Origin: an uncultured Bacteroidota bacterium
GTDB taxonomy: Bacteria; Bacteroidota; Bacteroidia; Bacteroidales; UBA12481
Assembly (NCBI GenBank): GCA_903851365.1
Contig: CAINOB010000083.1
Location: 58,880-122,879, forward strand
Direction of reading: 5' to 3'
Length of the DNA: 64,000 nt
Shown: positions 17,815-25,580 of the stretch, in pieces
How the letters are laid out: every line of letters starts with the position of its first letter
Position numbering within the stretch: the stretch's first letter is position 1
Notes under the pieces: model-generated
What the model was told of the DNA's origin: nothing
What the model saw: the letters and a program-made list of their open reading frames with translations, nothing else
The model's database searches: none
Made by a program: the position numbers and the translations under genes

Positions 17815-18450
17815 ATGAAAAACAAATACTTACTTCTGATTCTTATCGGCTTTAGCCTGATATTGACCTCCTGCGGTAAATATCTTAATAGTGGCAGTCT
17901 CACTGGAACACCATCGCCTATGGCGGATGTCGGAACAACATTTTCCGCTTATGTATCCGGTATTGATGGGGTTAATTATATTGAAGCCAGCGTGGTAACC
18001 AGCAAGAGTGGTGTCGCAACCATAAATGGCACAGCTGTGGTGACAAACTCAAAATTCAAGAGTGTTCTTGCCAACCATCCCGATCTTACGATTAGCGGGG
18101 ATAATGTAACGGCCACCGGACTTCAGTTTAAAGGAACCGTTAACGGAATTGAGAGCATTGAGGGGCTTGAACCGGGCGTCCTGGTAAATTACAATTCAAA
18201 TGTTGGTGACACTTATAAAATCACTGGCAAGAGCACAGTAAGAACGGTAACCAGCAAATCAACCACCGACGACTATTTTTACAATTGGATGGATATCAAA
18301 GTGGAAAAGGTCGAAGAGCCATTCAACAGCCTGGGTATCAAGCAAATTAATTACTGGGCAAATCATAAATATGGATTAGTAGCCATTGAATTTGTTTTTG
18401 ATGATGGTTCATCGGCTAAGTTTCCTATCACAACCAGTACCACCAATTGA
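17815..18450 (+). CDS. lipoprotein of unknown function
   Basis: A 211-residue protein. The lipobox LTSC puts the lipidated cysteine at residue 20. The mature chain is rich in Thr, Ser, Val and Gly with alternating strands, as in small beta-sandwich surface proteins. No family is recognised. It ends in TGATG, overlapping the next gene's ATG by one base. Confidence 0.75.
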   Translation: MKNKYLLLILIGFSLILTSCGKYLNSGSLTGTPSPMADVGTTFSAYVSGIDGVNYIEASVVTSKSGVATINGTAVVTNSKFKSVLANHPDLTISGDNVTATGLQFKGTVNGIESIEGLEPGVLVNYNSNVGDTYKITGKSTVRTVTSKSTTDDYFYNWMDIKVEKVEEPFNSLGIKQINYWANHKYGLVAIEFVFDDGSSAKFPITTSTTN

Positions 18451-18887
18451 TGTCTCTTATACCCAGGCAATTCAAGTGGCTCGGCCTGATATTGATAGTT
18501 ATTGCGGGCTTTTTGTATTTCTATTTCGACTGGTATAATATTCGTTTGGAAGTCCCGGTTTTTGCCGTTTATTCCTCTTTCATGAGGACCAGATACTTTG
18601 TGTTTTCACGGACAAATTTTACGGATGAGCTCACATTGCTTCTGGCCTTAGCCGGATTTATGATGATTGTATTTTCAAAAGAGAAGAACGAATCGGATGA
18701 GATTAAACTTGTTCGCTACAAATCATTCGTACAAGCTGTTTTTATCAATTCGCTTTTTATGGCATTCAGCATCCTGTTCATTTATGGCAGCGGTTTTATT
18801 GCCATGCTGGTATTTAATGTGATCTCGGTTTACCTGATTTACCTGATAATCTTTGCTTTTCAACGGCGGAAATCGCAACGGAAATAG
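18450..18887 (+). CDS. small integral membrane protein of unknown function
   Basis: A 145-residue protein. The ATG at 18450 overlaps the previous stop by one base (TGATG), which makes it a better start than the TTG just before it. About four hydrophobic segments are visible near 10-28, 65-82, 100-122 and 122-140. The C-terminus is basic (FQRRKSQRK). No family is recognised. Translational coupling to the lipoprotein before it suggests a shared envelope role. Confidence 0.7.
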   Translation: MSLIPRQFKWLGLILIVIAGFLYFYFDWYNIRLEVPVFAVYSSFMRTRYFVFSRTNFTDELTLLLALAGFMMIVFSKEKNESDEIKLVRYKSFVQAVFINSLFMAFSILFIYGSGFIAMLVFNVISVYLIYLIIFAFQRRKSQRK

Positions 18888-18944
18888 GCAATTTGTCTAA
18901 CTTTTTCGTTAAACAATTGTTATATATTCTTTGCATCCGTTTTT

Positions 18945-19772
18945 ATGGAAAGACCATTTATTGAAAACAGGGGACAGTTCAGGGCACATGTCATGGGCAA
19001 GGTCCCGAAAAAGAGCGAAGTATACAAACTCCTTAACGACCTGACCGAGTTTTTGTTTCCTGTTCTTGCAGAAGGCCAGCTGCCCTGTGAAGAATCGTGC
19101 CTGAACGGGATTTTACAGTTGTTTGAGAGAATTTTGAATTCATATGACCCCGGATTAACCGATGTGCATCAAACGACTAATGAATTCCGGAATGCACTTC
19201 CCGGAATTTACCGGATGCTGGTAGGCGACGCAACAGCAATCTTTGAGGGCGATCCGGCGGCACACTCGGTGGAAGAGGTAATTATCAGTTATCCTGGTTT
19301 TTATGCCATCATGGTATATCGTCTGGCCCATGAGATGGATCTCCTGGGGATACCATTTATTCCCCGATTACTGACCGAGTTTTCACATAGCAAAACGGGT
19401 ATCGACATCAATCCGAAGGCAAAAATCGGTAAATCGTTCTGCATCGACCATGGTACCGGAATCGTGATTGGCGAGACCGCAGTAATTGGCGCGTCAGTTA
19501 AAATGTACCAGGGTGTAACCCTCGGTGCACTTAGTGTAAGCAAGGATTGTGCCGGCAGCAAGCGCCACCCCACCATCGAGGATTTTGTCACCCTATATTC
19601 GGGATGCACGATTCTCGGAGGAGAAACAATCATTGGTCATGACTCGGTTGTCGGTGGTAATGTTTGGTTAACCCATTCAGTCGAGCCTTTTTCATTGGTA
19701 ATTAATCAAGATAAGATCCGATTAATCGATAAATCACTGGATATGAGTGATGTAATTAATTTTGTAATATAA
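18945..19772 (+). CDS. cysE: serine O-acetyltransferase
   Basis: A 275-residue enzyme. The N-terminal helical half (about 1-140) is followed by a left-handed beta-helix of hexapeptide repeats (IDINPKAKIGKSFCIDHGTG, then VIGETAVIGASVKMYQGVTL at about 165-205). HGTGIVIGE and GGETIIGHDSVVGGNVWL are the acetyl-CoA and serine site segments of the EpsC/SAT type. It acetylates serine with acetyl-CoA to give O-acetylserine for cysteine synthesis. The cysteine synthase gene begins 9 bp after the stop, so the two form an operon that carries out both steps. Confidence 0.95.
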   Translation: MERPFIENRGQFRAHVMGKVPKKSEVYKLLNDLTEFLFPVLAEGQLPCEESCLNGILQLFERILNSYDPGLTDVHQTTNEFRNALPGIYRMLVGDATAIFEGDPAAHSVEEVIISYPGFYAIMVYRLAHEMDLLGIPFIPRLLTEFSHSKTGIDINPKAKIGKSFCIDHGTGIVIGETAVIGASVKMYQGVTLGALSVSKDCAGSKRHPTIEDFVTLYSGCTILGGETIIGHDSVVGGNVWLTHSVEPFSLVINQDKIRLIDKSLDMSDVINFVI

Positions 19773-19781
19773 TTTTCTGAT

Positions 19782-20687
19782 ATGAAAGCAAATAGTGTTT
19801 TGGAACTAATTGGCAATACTCCGGTTGTTAAAATCAACCGGCTTTTTGGTGCGGATGTTGAGGTATGGATAAAGCTGGAAAAGCAGAACCCGGGCGGGAG
19901 TATAAAAGATCGCATTGCCCTGTCGATGATTGAAGATGCTGAATCCAAAGGTCTGATCACAAAGGATACCGTAATTATAGAACCTACTTCGGGAAATACC
20001 GGCATTGGTCTGGCACTGGTTGCCTCACAAAAAGGGTACAGGACGATATTGGTGATGCCCGAATCCATGTCGGTTGAACGCCGCAAGCTGATGCTGGCCT
20101 ATGGAGCGGAAATCGATCTGACACCCAGGGAAAAGGGAATGAAAGGTGCCATTGAAAGAGCTGAGACGCTGGTAGCAGAATTGAACGGCTGGATGCCGAT
20201 GCAGTTCAGTAATCCAGCGAATCCCTTTATCCACAGCCGGACTACTGCAGAAGAGGTTCTATCCGATTTTCCGGAAGGACTGGATTTTGTGATCACAGGC
20301 GTCGGTACAGGTGGCCATTTCACCGGGGTTAGCGGCGTACTGAAGAAAAAGTGGCCCTCTCTGAAAGCATTTGCTGTTGAGCCCGCAGCCTCGCCGGTCA
20401 TAAGCGGAGGAAGCCCGGCACCGCATCCAATTCAGGGTATTGGCGCTGGATTTATTCCAAAGAACCTGGATATGGAGTTGGTCGACCGGACGATTCAGGT
20501 AACCAAGGAAGAAGCTTATGAGTATGCACTCCTGGCTGCAAAAAAAGAAGGATTGCTGGTTGGAATCTCCACCGGGGCATCCCTGGCGGCTATTGCAAAG
20601 GTCAAGGATGAGTTGAAGGGCAAACGTGTATTAACTTTCGCCTATGATACCGGGGAAAGGTATTTGTCGGTTGAGGGACTTTTTTAG
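19782..20687 (+). CDS. cysK: cysteine synthase A
   Basis: A 301-residue fold type II PLP enzyme. NPGGSIKDR places the PLP lysine at Lys42, PTSGNTG near 69-75 binds the substrate carboxylate, and [10 protein letters not shown] near 174-183 binds the PLP phosphate. It converts O-acetylserine and sulfide to cysteine, using the product of cysE directly upstream. The C-terminus ([10 protein letters not shown]) matches the family and the length is normal. The TAG stop at 20685-20687 is the first three bases of a TAGGGCAG repeat. Confidence 0.95.
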   Translation: MKANSVLELIGNTPVVKINRLFGADVEVWIKLEKQNPGGSIKDRIALSMIEDAESKGLITKDTVIIEPTSGNTGIGLALVASQKGYRTILVMPESMSVERRKLMLAYGAEIDLTPREKGMKGAIERAETLVAELNGWMPMQFSNPANPFIHSRTTAEEVLSDFPEGLDFVITGVGTGGHFTGVSGVLKKKWPSLKAFAVEPAASPVISGGSPAPHPIQGIGAGFIPKNLDMELVDRTIQVTKEEAYEYALLAAKKEGLLVGISTGASLAAIAKVKDELKGKRVLTFAYDTGERYLSVEGLF

Positions 20688-20701
20688 GGCAGAGGGCAAC
20701 T
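20685..20701 (+). repeat. TAGGGCAG-type dispersed repeat, supplies the cysK stop
   Basis: TAGGGCAGAGGGCAACT starts with the cysK TAG stop and contains two GGGCA units seven bases apart. Confidence 0.65.
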
Positions 20702-20716
20702 CTAAGCAGAACTGAC

Positions 20717-20724
20717 TAACTTTG
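20717..20724 (+). promoter_or_regulatory. -7-like box directly before rlmF
   Basis: TAACTTTG matches TAnnTTTG, but lies only 5 bp ahead of the ATG and lacks a -33 TTTG. If real, the transcript would be almost leaderless. Confidence 0.3.
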
Positions 20725-20729
20725 CAGGC

Positions 20730-21650
20730 ATGGCTAAAAAGATCTTCATACCTACTCTTGAGAAATCAGGGTTGCATTCAAGGAATCCACACCGGTTCCG
20801 TTACGATTTCGAGAAACTCATTGCAAGCTGCCCTGAACTAAAACCCTTCGTTCATCTGAATAAGTACAAAACTGAATCAATAGATTTCGCTGATCCGGTT
20901 GCGGTTAAGACTTTGAACGCCGCCTTGCTGAAACATTTTTATGGAATTTCCGACTGGGATATTCCGGAGAATTATCTCTGTCCGCCAATCCCGGGCAGGG
21001 CTGATTATATCCACCATATAGCAGATCTTTTGGCTGAAGGCAACAACGGTGAAATCCCCCGGGGTGAAAAAATCAGGGTACTTGATATCGGTGTCGGTGC
21101 AAATTGCGTGTACCCGATTGTCGGGGTCAGAGAGTATGGATGGAGTTTTGTGGGCACTGATGTAGATCCCGTAGCCATTGATTCAGCGAAGAAAATCGTT
21201 GAAAAGAACAGCGTTCTGAATGGTATGGTCGAACTTCGGCTCCAGCCTGTTGCTGCCGATATTTTTCGCGGGATTGTCCTGCCGGAAGAGCAGTTCGATC
21301 TTTCCATTTGTAATCCGCCTTTTCACTCTTCTGCCCAGGAAGCCGCTGAAGCTACCCGACGCAAGATATTTAATCTGAATGCCGGCAAGCAAACAAAAAA
21401 TATACAGAATTTCGGAGGCCAGAATATCGAGCTCATCTACCAGGGAGGAGAAGAAGCTTTTGTCCGCCGGATGATCCAGCAAAGCTCCCGTATTCCTTCC
21501 CAATGTAAGTGGTTCTCCACCCTGATTGCCAAGAATGATCACCTTCCGGCTGTTTACAAATCGCTGTCTATTGCCCGCGCAGCAGAAGTGAAAACCATTA
21601 ATATGGCTCAGGGGCAGAAGGTGAGTCGAGTGGTGGCGTGGAGGTTCTGA
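20730..21650 (+). CDS. rlmF: 23S rRNA (adenine-N6)-methyltransferase RlmF
   Basis: A 306-residue methyltransferase. The N-terminus (LHSRNPHRFRYDF), the central ISDWDIPENYLCPPIPGRADYI region near 72-93 and the NPPFHSS motif near 194-200 are those of the RlmF (YbiN) family, which methylates N6 of A1618 (E. coli numbering) in 23S rRNA using SAM. DIGVGANCVYPI near 111-122 is the SAM-binding glycine loop. Length is normal. It starts 42 bp after cysK, separated by a dispersed repeat. Confidence 0.93.
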   Translation: MAKKIFIPTLEKSGLHSRNPHRFRYDFEKLIASCPELKPFVHLNKYKTESIDFADPVAVKTLNAALLKHFYGISDWDIPENYLCPPIPGRADYIHHIADLLAEGNNGEIPRGEKIRVLDIGVGANCVYPIVGVREYGWSFVGTDVDPVAIDSAKKIVEKNSVLNGMVELRLQPVAADIFRGIVLPEEQFDLSICNPPFHSSAQEAAEATRRKIFNLNAGKQTKNIQNFGGQNIELIYQGGEEAFVRRMIQQSSRIPSQCKWFSTLIAKNDHLPAVYKSLSIARAAEVKTINMAQGQKVSRVVAWRF

Positions 21651-21654
21651 TTAG

Positions 21655-21675
21655 TAGGCAGTTGGCAGCAGGCAA
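21655..21675 (+). repeat. TAGGCAG-type dispersed repeat
   Basis: TAGGCAGTTGGCAGCAGGCA and one more base lie 4 bp after the rlmF stop. Confidence 0.65.
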
Positions 21676-21688
21676 TAAATATTATATC

Positions 21689-21817
21689 ATGGAAGATAAA
21701 TTGTTTAAAGCATTTTCGGGCAGTGAGATTGAAGTGATACTACTTCAGGCCGATCTCGAAAAGGCCACACCCATCATTGAAGAGTTTATCAGGAACCGGG
21801 ACTCAGAGAAATCCTGA
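21689..21817 (+). CDS. small DUF2007-like protein, possibly truncated
   Basis: An ATG-initiated 42-codon frame. The segment LFKAFSGSEIEVILLQADLE resembles the N-terminal strand-helix of the DUF2007 putative signal-transducing family, in which a GSEIEA segment is conserved. Family members are usually 65-80 residues, so this copy would be short; it ends IEEFIRNRDSEKS. It lies 38 bp after rlmF with a repeat between. Low certainty. Confidence 0.4.
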   Translation: MEDKLFKAFSGSEIEVILLQADLEKATPIIEEFIRNRDSEKS

Positions 21818-21930
21818 CTTATTAAACTATTTGACAAACGGCATGTCGCTATTCGTCAAAGAGTTGCTTATTCTGAGCAATTGGAAATTGGTTAATATCT
21901 AAGTTTGTTACGGAATTAACAACTTAATAA

Positions 21931-22002
21931 GTGAAATATAAACATTACGTCCTGGCAATCATGCTTCTGGCCCTTCTGGCGGTTTCCGTTTTCCATCTTT
22001 AG
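21931..22002 (+). other. possible 23-codon signal-peptide remnant
   Basis: A GTG-initiated frame encodes MKYKHYVLAIMLLALLAVSV and three more residues before TAG. This is a textbook signal-peptide start with no mature protein behind it. It may be the remains of an exported protein gene, a small membrane peptide, or chance. Confidence 0.25.
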
Positions 22003-22009
22003 TGCAGGA

Positions 22010-23818
22010 TTACTCATCCTTGATGCATCTCACATAGAAATATCCATCGATATTTCCCCACAACATGTCCATCCCATCATAATTTCTTTTAAGCCCCATG
22101 TAGAATTGTGCCTGATTCCGGTTGAAATAGGGCCGGCTGGAAATTGACAGGAACTGCACTTCCTTATATAATCCATCATAATAATAGATTGTATCAATGA
22201 TATCGCCCGCCAAATTATAAACGAAAGCGTACCATCCTTCACCCGTATAGCGGGCATTAAATCCGACGCTTCCCCCAACCATCATTGCGTCGCGCGCGCC
22301 ATTTAACGGAACATGTCCTCTTAAAGTTTCCCAATCCTGTTTTGTTGGCAGCCGCCAGCCATCGGGACAATAATTTTTGCCGGCTTCGGAATACGAGACC
22401 GATCTTTCCCCCTGATATAGGGCACCATAGGAATCGCAGTTCCCTGTTGTAGCCTCATAACATTTTTGCAGCATCGGCAGGGTCATCTTCGGATCGGTGC
22501 GGAAATCGAGGTTATCCGACATCCACCATTGGTCACCAATCTTAACGGTTCCATAATATTTGCCATCTCTCCGATCGATAATAAAACCTGTTTGGGCAGT
22601 AGATTCCGAAACCAGCACCCTTGTTTTTGTTATTGAGGTTTCGCCGCCTTCGTCCTGTGCCTCCAGAGTGACCCAATATTCACCGGGCACGGTAAACTGA
22701 TGGAACAACTGTTTTTCATACGACCAGCCGGTATCCCAGTTGCCGTCACCCTCAAAATCCCACCTGACCAATAGTTGCGATGGAGCCGTAATATCGTCGG
22801 TTGAAGGCCAGGAGCTGAGGTAGAAATTAGTTGTAATATTCCCGTAAGGAGTGGATAGCTGTATTTTAGGAACAGGAGGTTTGTTCTCTTTGATGACATA
22901 GAATTCCTTGACAACACTGTTGGTCAGATTGTACTGGTCGGTTACTGTGAGCGTAACTTTCTGCTGACCGGCTGTCCAGAAAAGGTGCTTGAAAGCAGGC
23001 TCTTTGAAAGGGCCATAGACCACCTCGGACTGAACATCCCACTTATAGGTAAAAATTCTGGATGGGTCAGTAGTATGATGAGTAGCTGAGGCATCCAACA
23101 GGAAGGTGTCCTTTACGGTGGCCTCTGCCGGCGATATTGTAAAATCAGGTACGATACCATCATCATGCAGGTTAACCACGAGCAGGTGGGACTCTGTTGA
23201 GCCCCGCCTGGTGGGATCAGTGACTAATAGTTTAACCTGATAGTCAAGCGCTTTTTTATATTTAAATTTTGCTACCGGATTGGAAGAGGGTTCAGTATCC
23301 CAAATATCATCTCCGTTAAAATCCCAGCGAAAAAGCAATGTTGAAAATGCATCCTCATCGTCAAAAGTCGTGCTTGCATCGAAAGTAAATGTGGTCAGAT
23401 AATTGCCCTCAGGCGGATCGATTTTGAAAGAAACATGAGGTGCGGAATATCCCTGATCAACCTTGATAATCTTATTTATTGTGATACGCTGTCCATCCTC
23501 AGTCAGGATTTGAGCTTTCACCTGATGGGTGCCTTTCTTATAAAAGCGGTGAGTGGCTGTAGGGTAAGCAGAAAAGGAATCATCCCACAGGGAATCTTCG
23601 TTCATATCCCACCGGACATAGAATTCCTCCTGTGTTTTCGGCAGGTTTGGTATATTAATTCTAAAATCAAAAATCTGCGTGGTCAGGCCGCTATCCGGTT
23701 TCAGAATGAGTGAAACCTCAGGTTTCCAGGTTACGGTATCCTTTTTGCACGACGGTACCATTGCAGCCAGAGCTATCATCAGGAGAAAGAGGAGACCAGC
23801 TGCCAATGATTTTGACAT
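22010..23818 (-). CDS. lipoprotein with PKD-like domains and C-terminal FISUMP domain
   Basis: A 602-residue lipoprotein (lipobox VPSC, Cys near 24). Four repeats of about 90-95 residues follow, each holding the PKD-like pattern VRWDMNEDSLWD, FRWDFNGDDIWD, YKWDV and VRWDFEGDGNWD, at about 35-405. Residues of about 410-602 are a FISUMP (Fibrobacter major paralogue) domain: IGDQWWMSDNLDF, CPDGWRLPTKQDWETL, YFYVRCIKD. It is probably a surface-exposed adhesion or binding protein. Its ATG overlaps the previous stop by one base, and it is the last gene of a three-lipoprotein operon. Confidence 0.9.
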   Translation of the reverse strand: MSKSLAAGLLFLLMIALAAMVPSCKKDTVTWKPEVSLILKPDSGLTTQIFDFRINIPNLPKTQEEFYVRWDMNEDSLWDDSFSAYPTATHRFYKKGTHQVKAQILTEDGQRITINKIIKVDQGYSAPHVSFKIDPPEGNYLTTFTFDASTTFDDEDAFSTLLFRWDFNGDDIWDTEPSSNPVAKFKYKKALDYQVKLLVTDPTRRGSTESHLLVVNLHDDGIVPDFTISPAEATVKDTFLLDASATHHTTDPSRIFTYKWDVQSEVVYGPFKEPAFKHLFWTAGQQKVTLTVTDQYNLTNSVVKEFYVIKENKPPVPKIQLSTPYGNITTNFYLSSWPSTDDITAPSQLLVRWDFEGDGNWDTGWSYEKQLFHQFTVPGEYWVTLEAQDEGGETSITKTRVLVSESTAQTGFIIDRRDGKYYGTVKIGDQWWMSDNLDFRTDPKMTLPMLQKCYEATTGNCDSYGALYQGERSVSYSEAGKNYCPDGWRLPTKQDWETLRGHVPLNGARDAMMVGGSVGFNARYTGEGWYAFVYNLAGDIIDTIYYYDGLYKEVQFLSISSRPYFNRNQAQFYMGLKRNYDGMDMLWGNIDGYFYVRCIKDE

Positions 23819-24255
23819 TATTGGAATATCAGGTTCTTGCTGAAAACCTTGCCTTTTTCCACATCAACCCATCCGCTGGTCCACCAGATACTCAGTTTAC
23901 CACCCGGAAATCCGGCATACAGGCAAGAATCCGCCTGACAGGTACAGGTAATGCCAGCCTGGTAAAAATATCGGCCCGGCAGAAGGGTAAAACGGTAAGT
24001 GATTTTATAGTCCGATACATTTGCCGCATTGCAAAACTGCTTACGGTACAGGCTGTCCATGGATTTCGCAAGGCTCAGATCCACGCGGTGAAGTCCCTTA
24101 TCAGGAAGGTTGATTTCGGGCAGTGTAAAATTAAAATCGACGCTGCCGTGGGTGGGATCCTGGATGACTGATCCCGGATCTGTCCCGGGATCATCCGGAT
24201 TGCAAGAACCGATAAAACACAGAAGCAATACGGCTAAAATTCTGATTGTCTTCAT
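23818..24255 (-). CDS. lipoprotein of unknown function
   Basis: A 145-residue protein. I take the ATG ending at 24255 because the signal peptide MKTIRILAVLLLCFIGSC starts there; the frame is open further upstream inside the DUF4249 gene. The lipobox cysteine is residue 18, followed by an Asp/Pro/Gly linker (NPDDPGTDPGS). The rest looks like a single beta-sandwich (VDFNFTLPEINLPD, YRFTLLPGRYFYQAGITC). It starts one base after the DUF4249 stop and overlaps the PKD-FISUMP start by one base. No family is recognised. Confidence 0.75.
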   Translation of the reverse strand: MKTIRILAVLLLCFIGSCNPDDPGTDPGSVIQDPTHGSVDFNFTLPEINLPDKGLHRVDLSLAKSMDSLYRKQFCNAANVSDYKITYRFTLLPGRYFYQAGITCTCQADSCLYAGFPGGKLSIWWTSGWVDVEKGKVFSKNLIFQ

Positions 24256-24256
24256 T

Positions 24257-25249
24257 TCATTCCCCCTTACTGTCTTTAAATCCGAGCGCTGCCGTCTTCT
24301 CATTTCGGGCGAGTTCATCAATGGTCACAGGCGAAAGCGACAAGTTAGGTACCCTTGTGATGATCCTGGAAGAGAATATCCCAAGGGCATTCCTGAAGTT
24401 CGAATATTCACCTAGGCTAGTAAAGTTCGATCCGGTTTCGACATCCATCCGGTAATGAAAACCCAGATCGCTACCGCCGGAAATCATAATAAACTCAACA
24501 GATATGACCTCCCTGATGATTCCAGGGATGACGCGTATATTTTTTGCCATGGCGGTAAAAAAAGCAGGGCCGCCCATGGTATATTCCTGAAGCTGATCGG
24601 TTTTGAGATCGAAAACTCCGCCACTGGAGTAATCAGCCGAATTGAATTCCTCGCCTGAAGCAGAAGAATCGCGGTAATAGATCCTGAAAATCATTTCATA
24701 AACACCAGTATTCGCACCCGGCGTCCAGCGGATGACGAAGGGCTGACCAGTTTCGAAATTTATTTTTCGGATCGACAGCGGCAATGGATCGACGATATCA
24801 GGGGCACCGTGCACCAGAACTTTTGCAGAGACCATCTTATTCAGATCAGGAAAGAAAACATAAAGCTGATAGGTTTTCCCCGGTTCCGCCTTAAAGGCGG
24901 ATGAGTAAATCCTGAGGTTGGCAACAGGAAAGAAACCGGAATCTTTTTTAATGTTATCATCCGGTTCAAACCGGTAGGTATTTCCCCTCACATCGCCAAT
25001 ATACTCCTCCATGTAAACCTCATGTGGTATATTCCAGACGGTTGAATCCGGTTCGGGAGGGATACGAGCATCGGTTTCGCCTCCCTGGTAGGATCGTCCG
25101 ATCCGCACATACTGAGTGGAAGCGGTTGGATCGAGCAGACAATAAACTACAGGTACGGGTTGTCCTTTGGAGTAAATATTCACCTCCTCGGTACATGCTG
25201 TGAGGATAGTGGTTAGAAGAACCAGAATCGAAATCTGTCGGGTAGACAT
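24257..25249 (-). CDS. DUF4249-family lipoprotein
   Basis: A 330-residue protein. The start at 25249 opens the signal peptide MSTRQISILVLLTTILTAC with a lipobox cysteine at residue 19; the open frame continues upstream but only into non-coding-like sequence. EVNIYSKGQPVPVVYCLLDP and the following YVRIGRSYQG are the conserved N-terminal part of DUF4249, a Bacteroidota surface family often encoded beside carboxypeptidase-regulatory-domain TonB receptors. No such receptor is here. It is the first gene of the lipoprotein operon. Confidence 0.85.
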   Translation of the reverse strand: MSTRQISILVLLTTILTACTEEVNIYSKGQPVPVVYCLLDPTASTQYVRIGRSYQGGETDARIPPEPDSTVWNIPHEVYMEEYIGDVRGNTYRFEPDDNIKKDSGFFPVANLRIYSSAFKAEPGKTYQLYVFFPDLNKMVSAKVLVHGAPDIVDPLPLSIRKINFETGQPFVIRWTPGANTGVYEMIFRIYYRDSSASGEEFNSADYSSGGVFDLKTDQLQEYTMGGPAFFTAMAKNIRVIPGIIREVISVEFIMISGGSDLGFHYRMDVETGSNFTSLGEYSNFRNALGIFSSRIITRVPNLSLSPVTIDELARNEKTAALGFKDSKGE

Positions 25250-25281
25250 ATTATCAGGAAACTTTATGCGGGGGGCACGAT

Positions 25282-25289
25282 CAAAGATA
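25282..25289 (-). promoter_or_regulatory. -7 box for the lipoprotein operon
   Basis: TATCTTTG on the minus strand, 32 bp upstream of the DUF4249 start. No matching TTTG 19-21 nt further up. Confidence 0.4.
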
Positions 25290-25370
25290 CAAAGAAAGAT
25301 CGGAAGACGGAAGACGGAAGAAAAAAATCGAAACCCGTGACGCGTGACGCGGAAGAAATTTGATGAAAGA

Positions 25371-25401
25371 TTTGGTTTATTCATGGGGGCTTCTATTTTT
25401 G
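25371..25401 (+). promoter_or_regulatory. canonical Bacteroidetes promoter of the trpB2 leader
   Basis: TTTG at 25371-25374 and TATTTTTG at 25394-25401 are separated by exactly 19 nt, matching the -33/-7 consensus of this phylum. Transcription would begin near 25407, giving a leader of about 14 nt before the leader-peptide ATG and about 174 nt before trpB2. Confidence 0.7.
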
Positions 25402-25420
25402 TACCCGCTTAGAGAAAAAA

Positions 25421-25489
25421 ATGAAAAGCGAACAACTGATAAAAAATCTGGCTAATTGGTGCTGGCGTACCCCCTTCGGGTGGCGGTAA
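25421..25489 (+). CDS. Trp-rich leader peptide of the trpB2 attenuator
   Basis: A 22-codon frame from ATG 25421 to TAA 25487-25489. Its second half reads NLANWCWRTPFGWR, with Trp codons at 25457, 25463 and 25481: three TGG codons in 22, two of them separated by one Cys codon. It is preceded by the A-rich stretch AGAGAAAAAA and lies between a canonical promoter and a strong hairpin ahead of a tryptophan synthase gene. This is the arrangement of a ribosome-mediated attenuator, in which scarcity of charged tRNA-Trp stalls translation of the leader. No homology search was possible; the call rests on composition and position. Confidence 0.7.
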   Translation: MKSEQLIKNLANWCWRTPFGWR

Positions 25490-25516
25490 GCGGCAATGTC
25501 GGATTGTACTCAGTTC

Positions 25517-25550
25517 AAAGCGGGCATGTTGTTTACAGCATGCCCGCTTT
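25517..25550 (+). terminator. attenuator hairpin ahead of trpB2
   Basis: Perfect 12-bp stem AAAGCGGGCATG (25517-25528) and CATGCCCGCTTT (25539-25550) with a 10-nt loop, followed by GTATTTAGT, a weak U-rich tail. It lies 28 nt after the leader-peptide stop and 30 nt before the trpB2 ATG. A possible competing pairing is CGTACCCCCTT (25466-25476, inside the leader ORF just after the Trp-Cys-Trp codons) with AAGCGGGCATG (25518-25528), 9 of 11 positions allowing one wobble. Confidence 0.7.
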
Positions 25551-25580
25551 GTATTTAGTAAACTCTTAATTTAATATGAT

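Noticed and set aside
18927..18945. Consensus promoter before cysE (TATTCTTTG)
   Set aside because: The spacing inside the box is one base too long and no TTTG lies 19-21 nt upstream, so I did not list it.
21818..22009. A riboswitch or small RNA after rlmF
   Set aside because: I found no stable or conserved-looking structure, only the short signal-peptide-like frame listed with low confidence.
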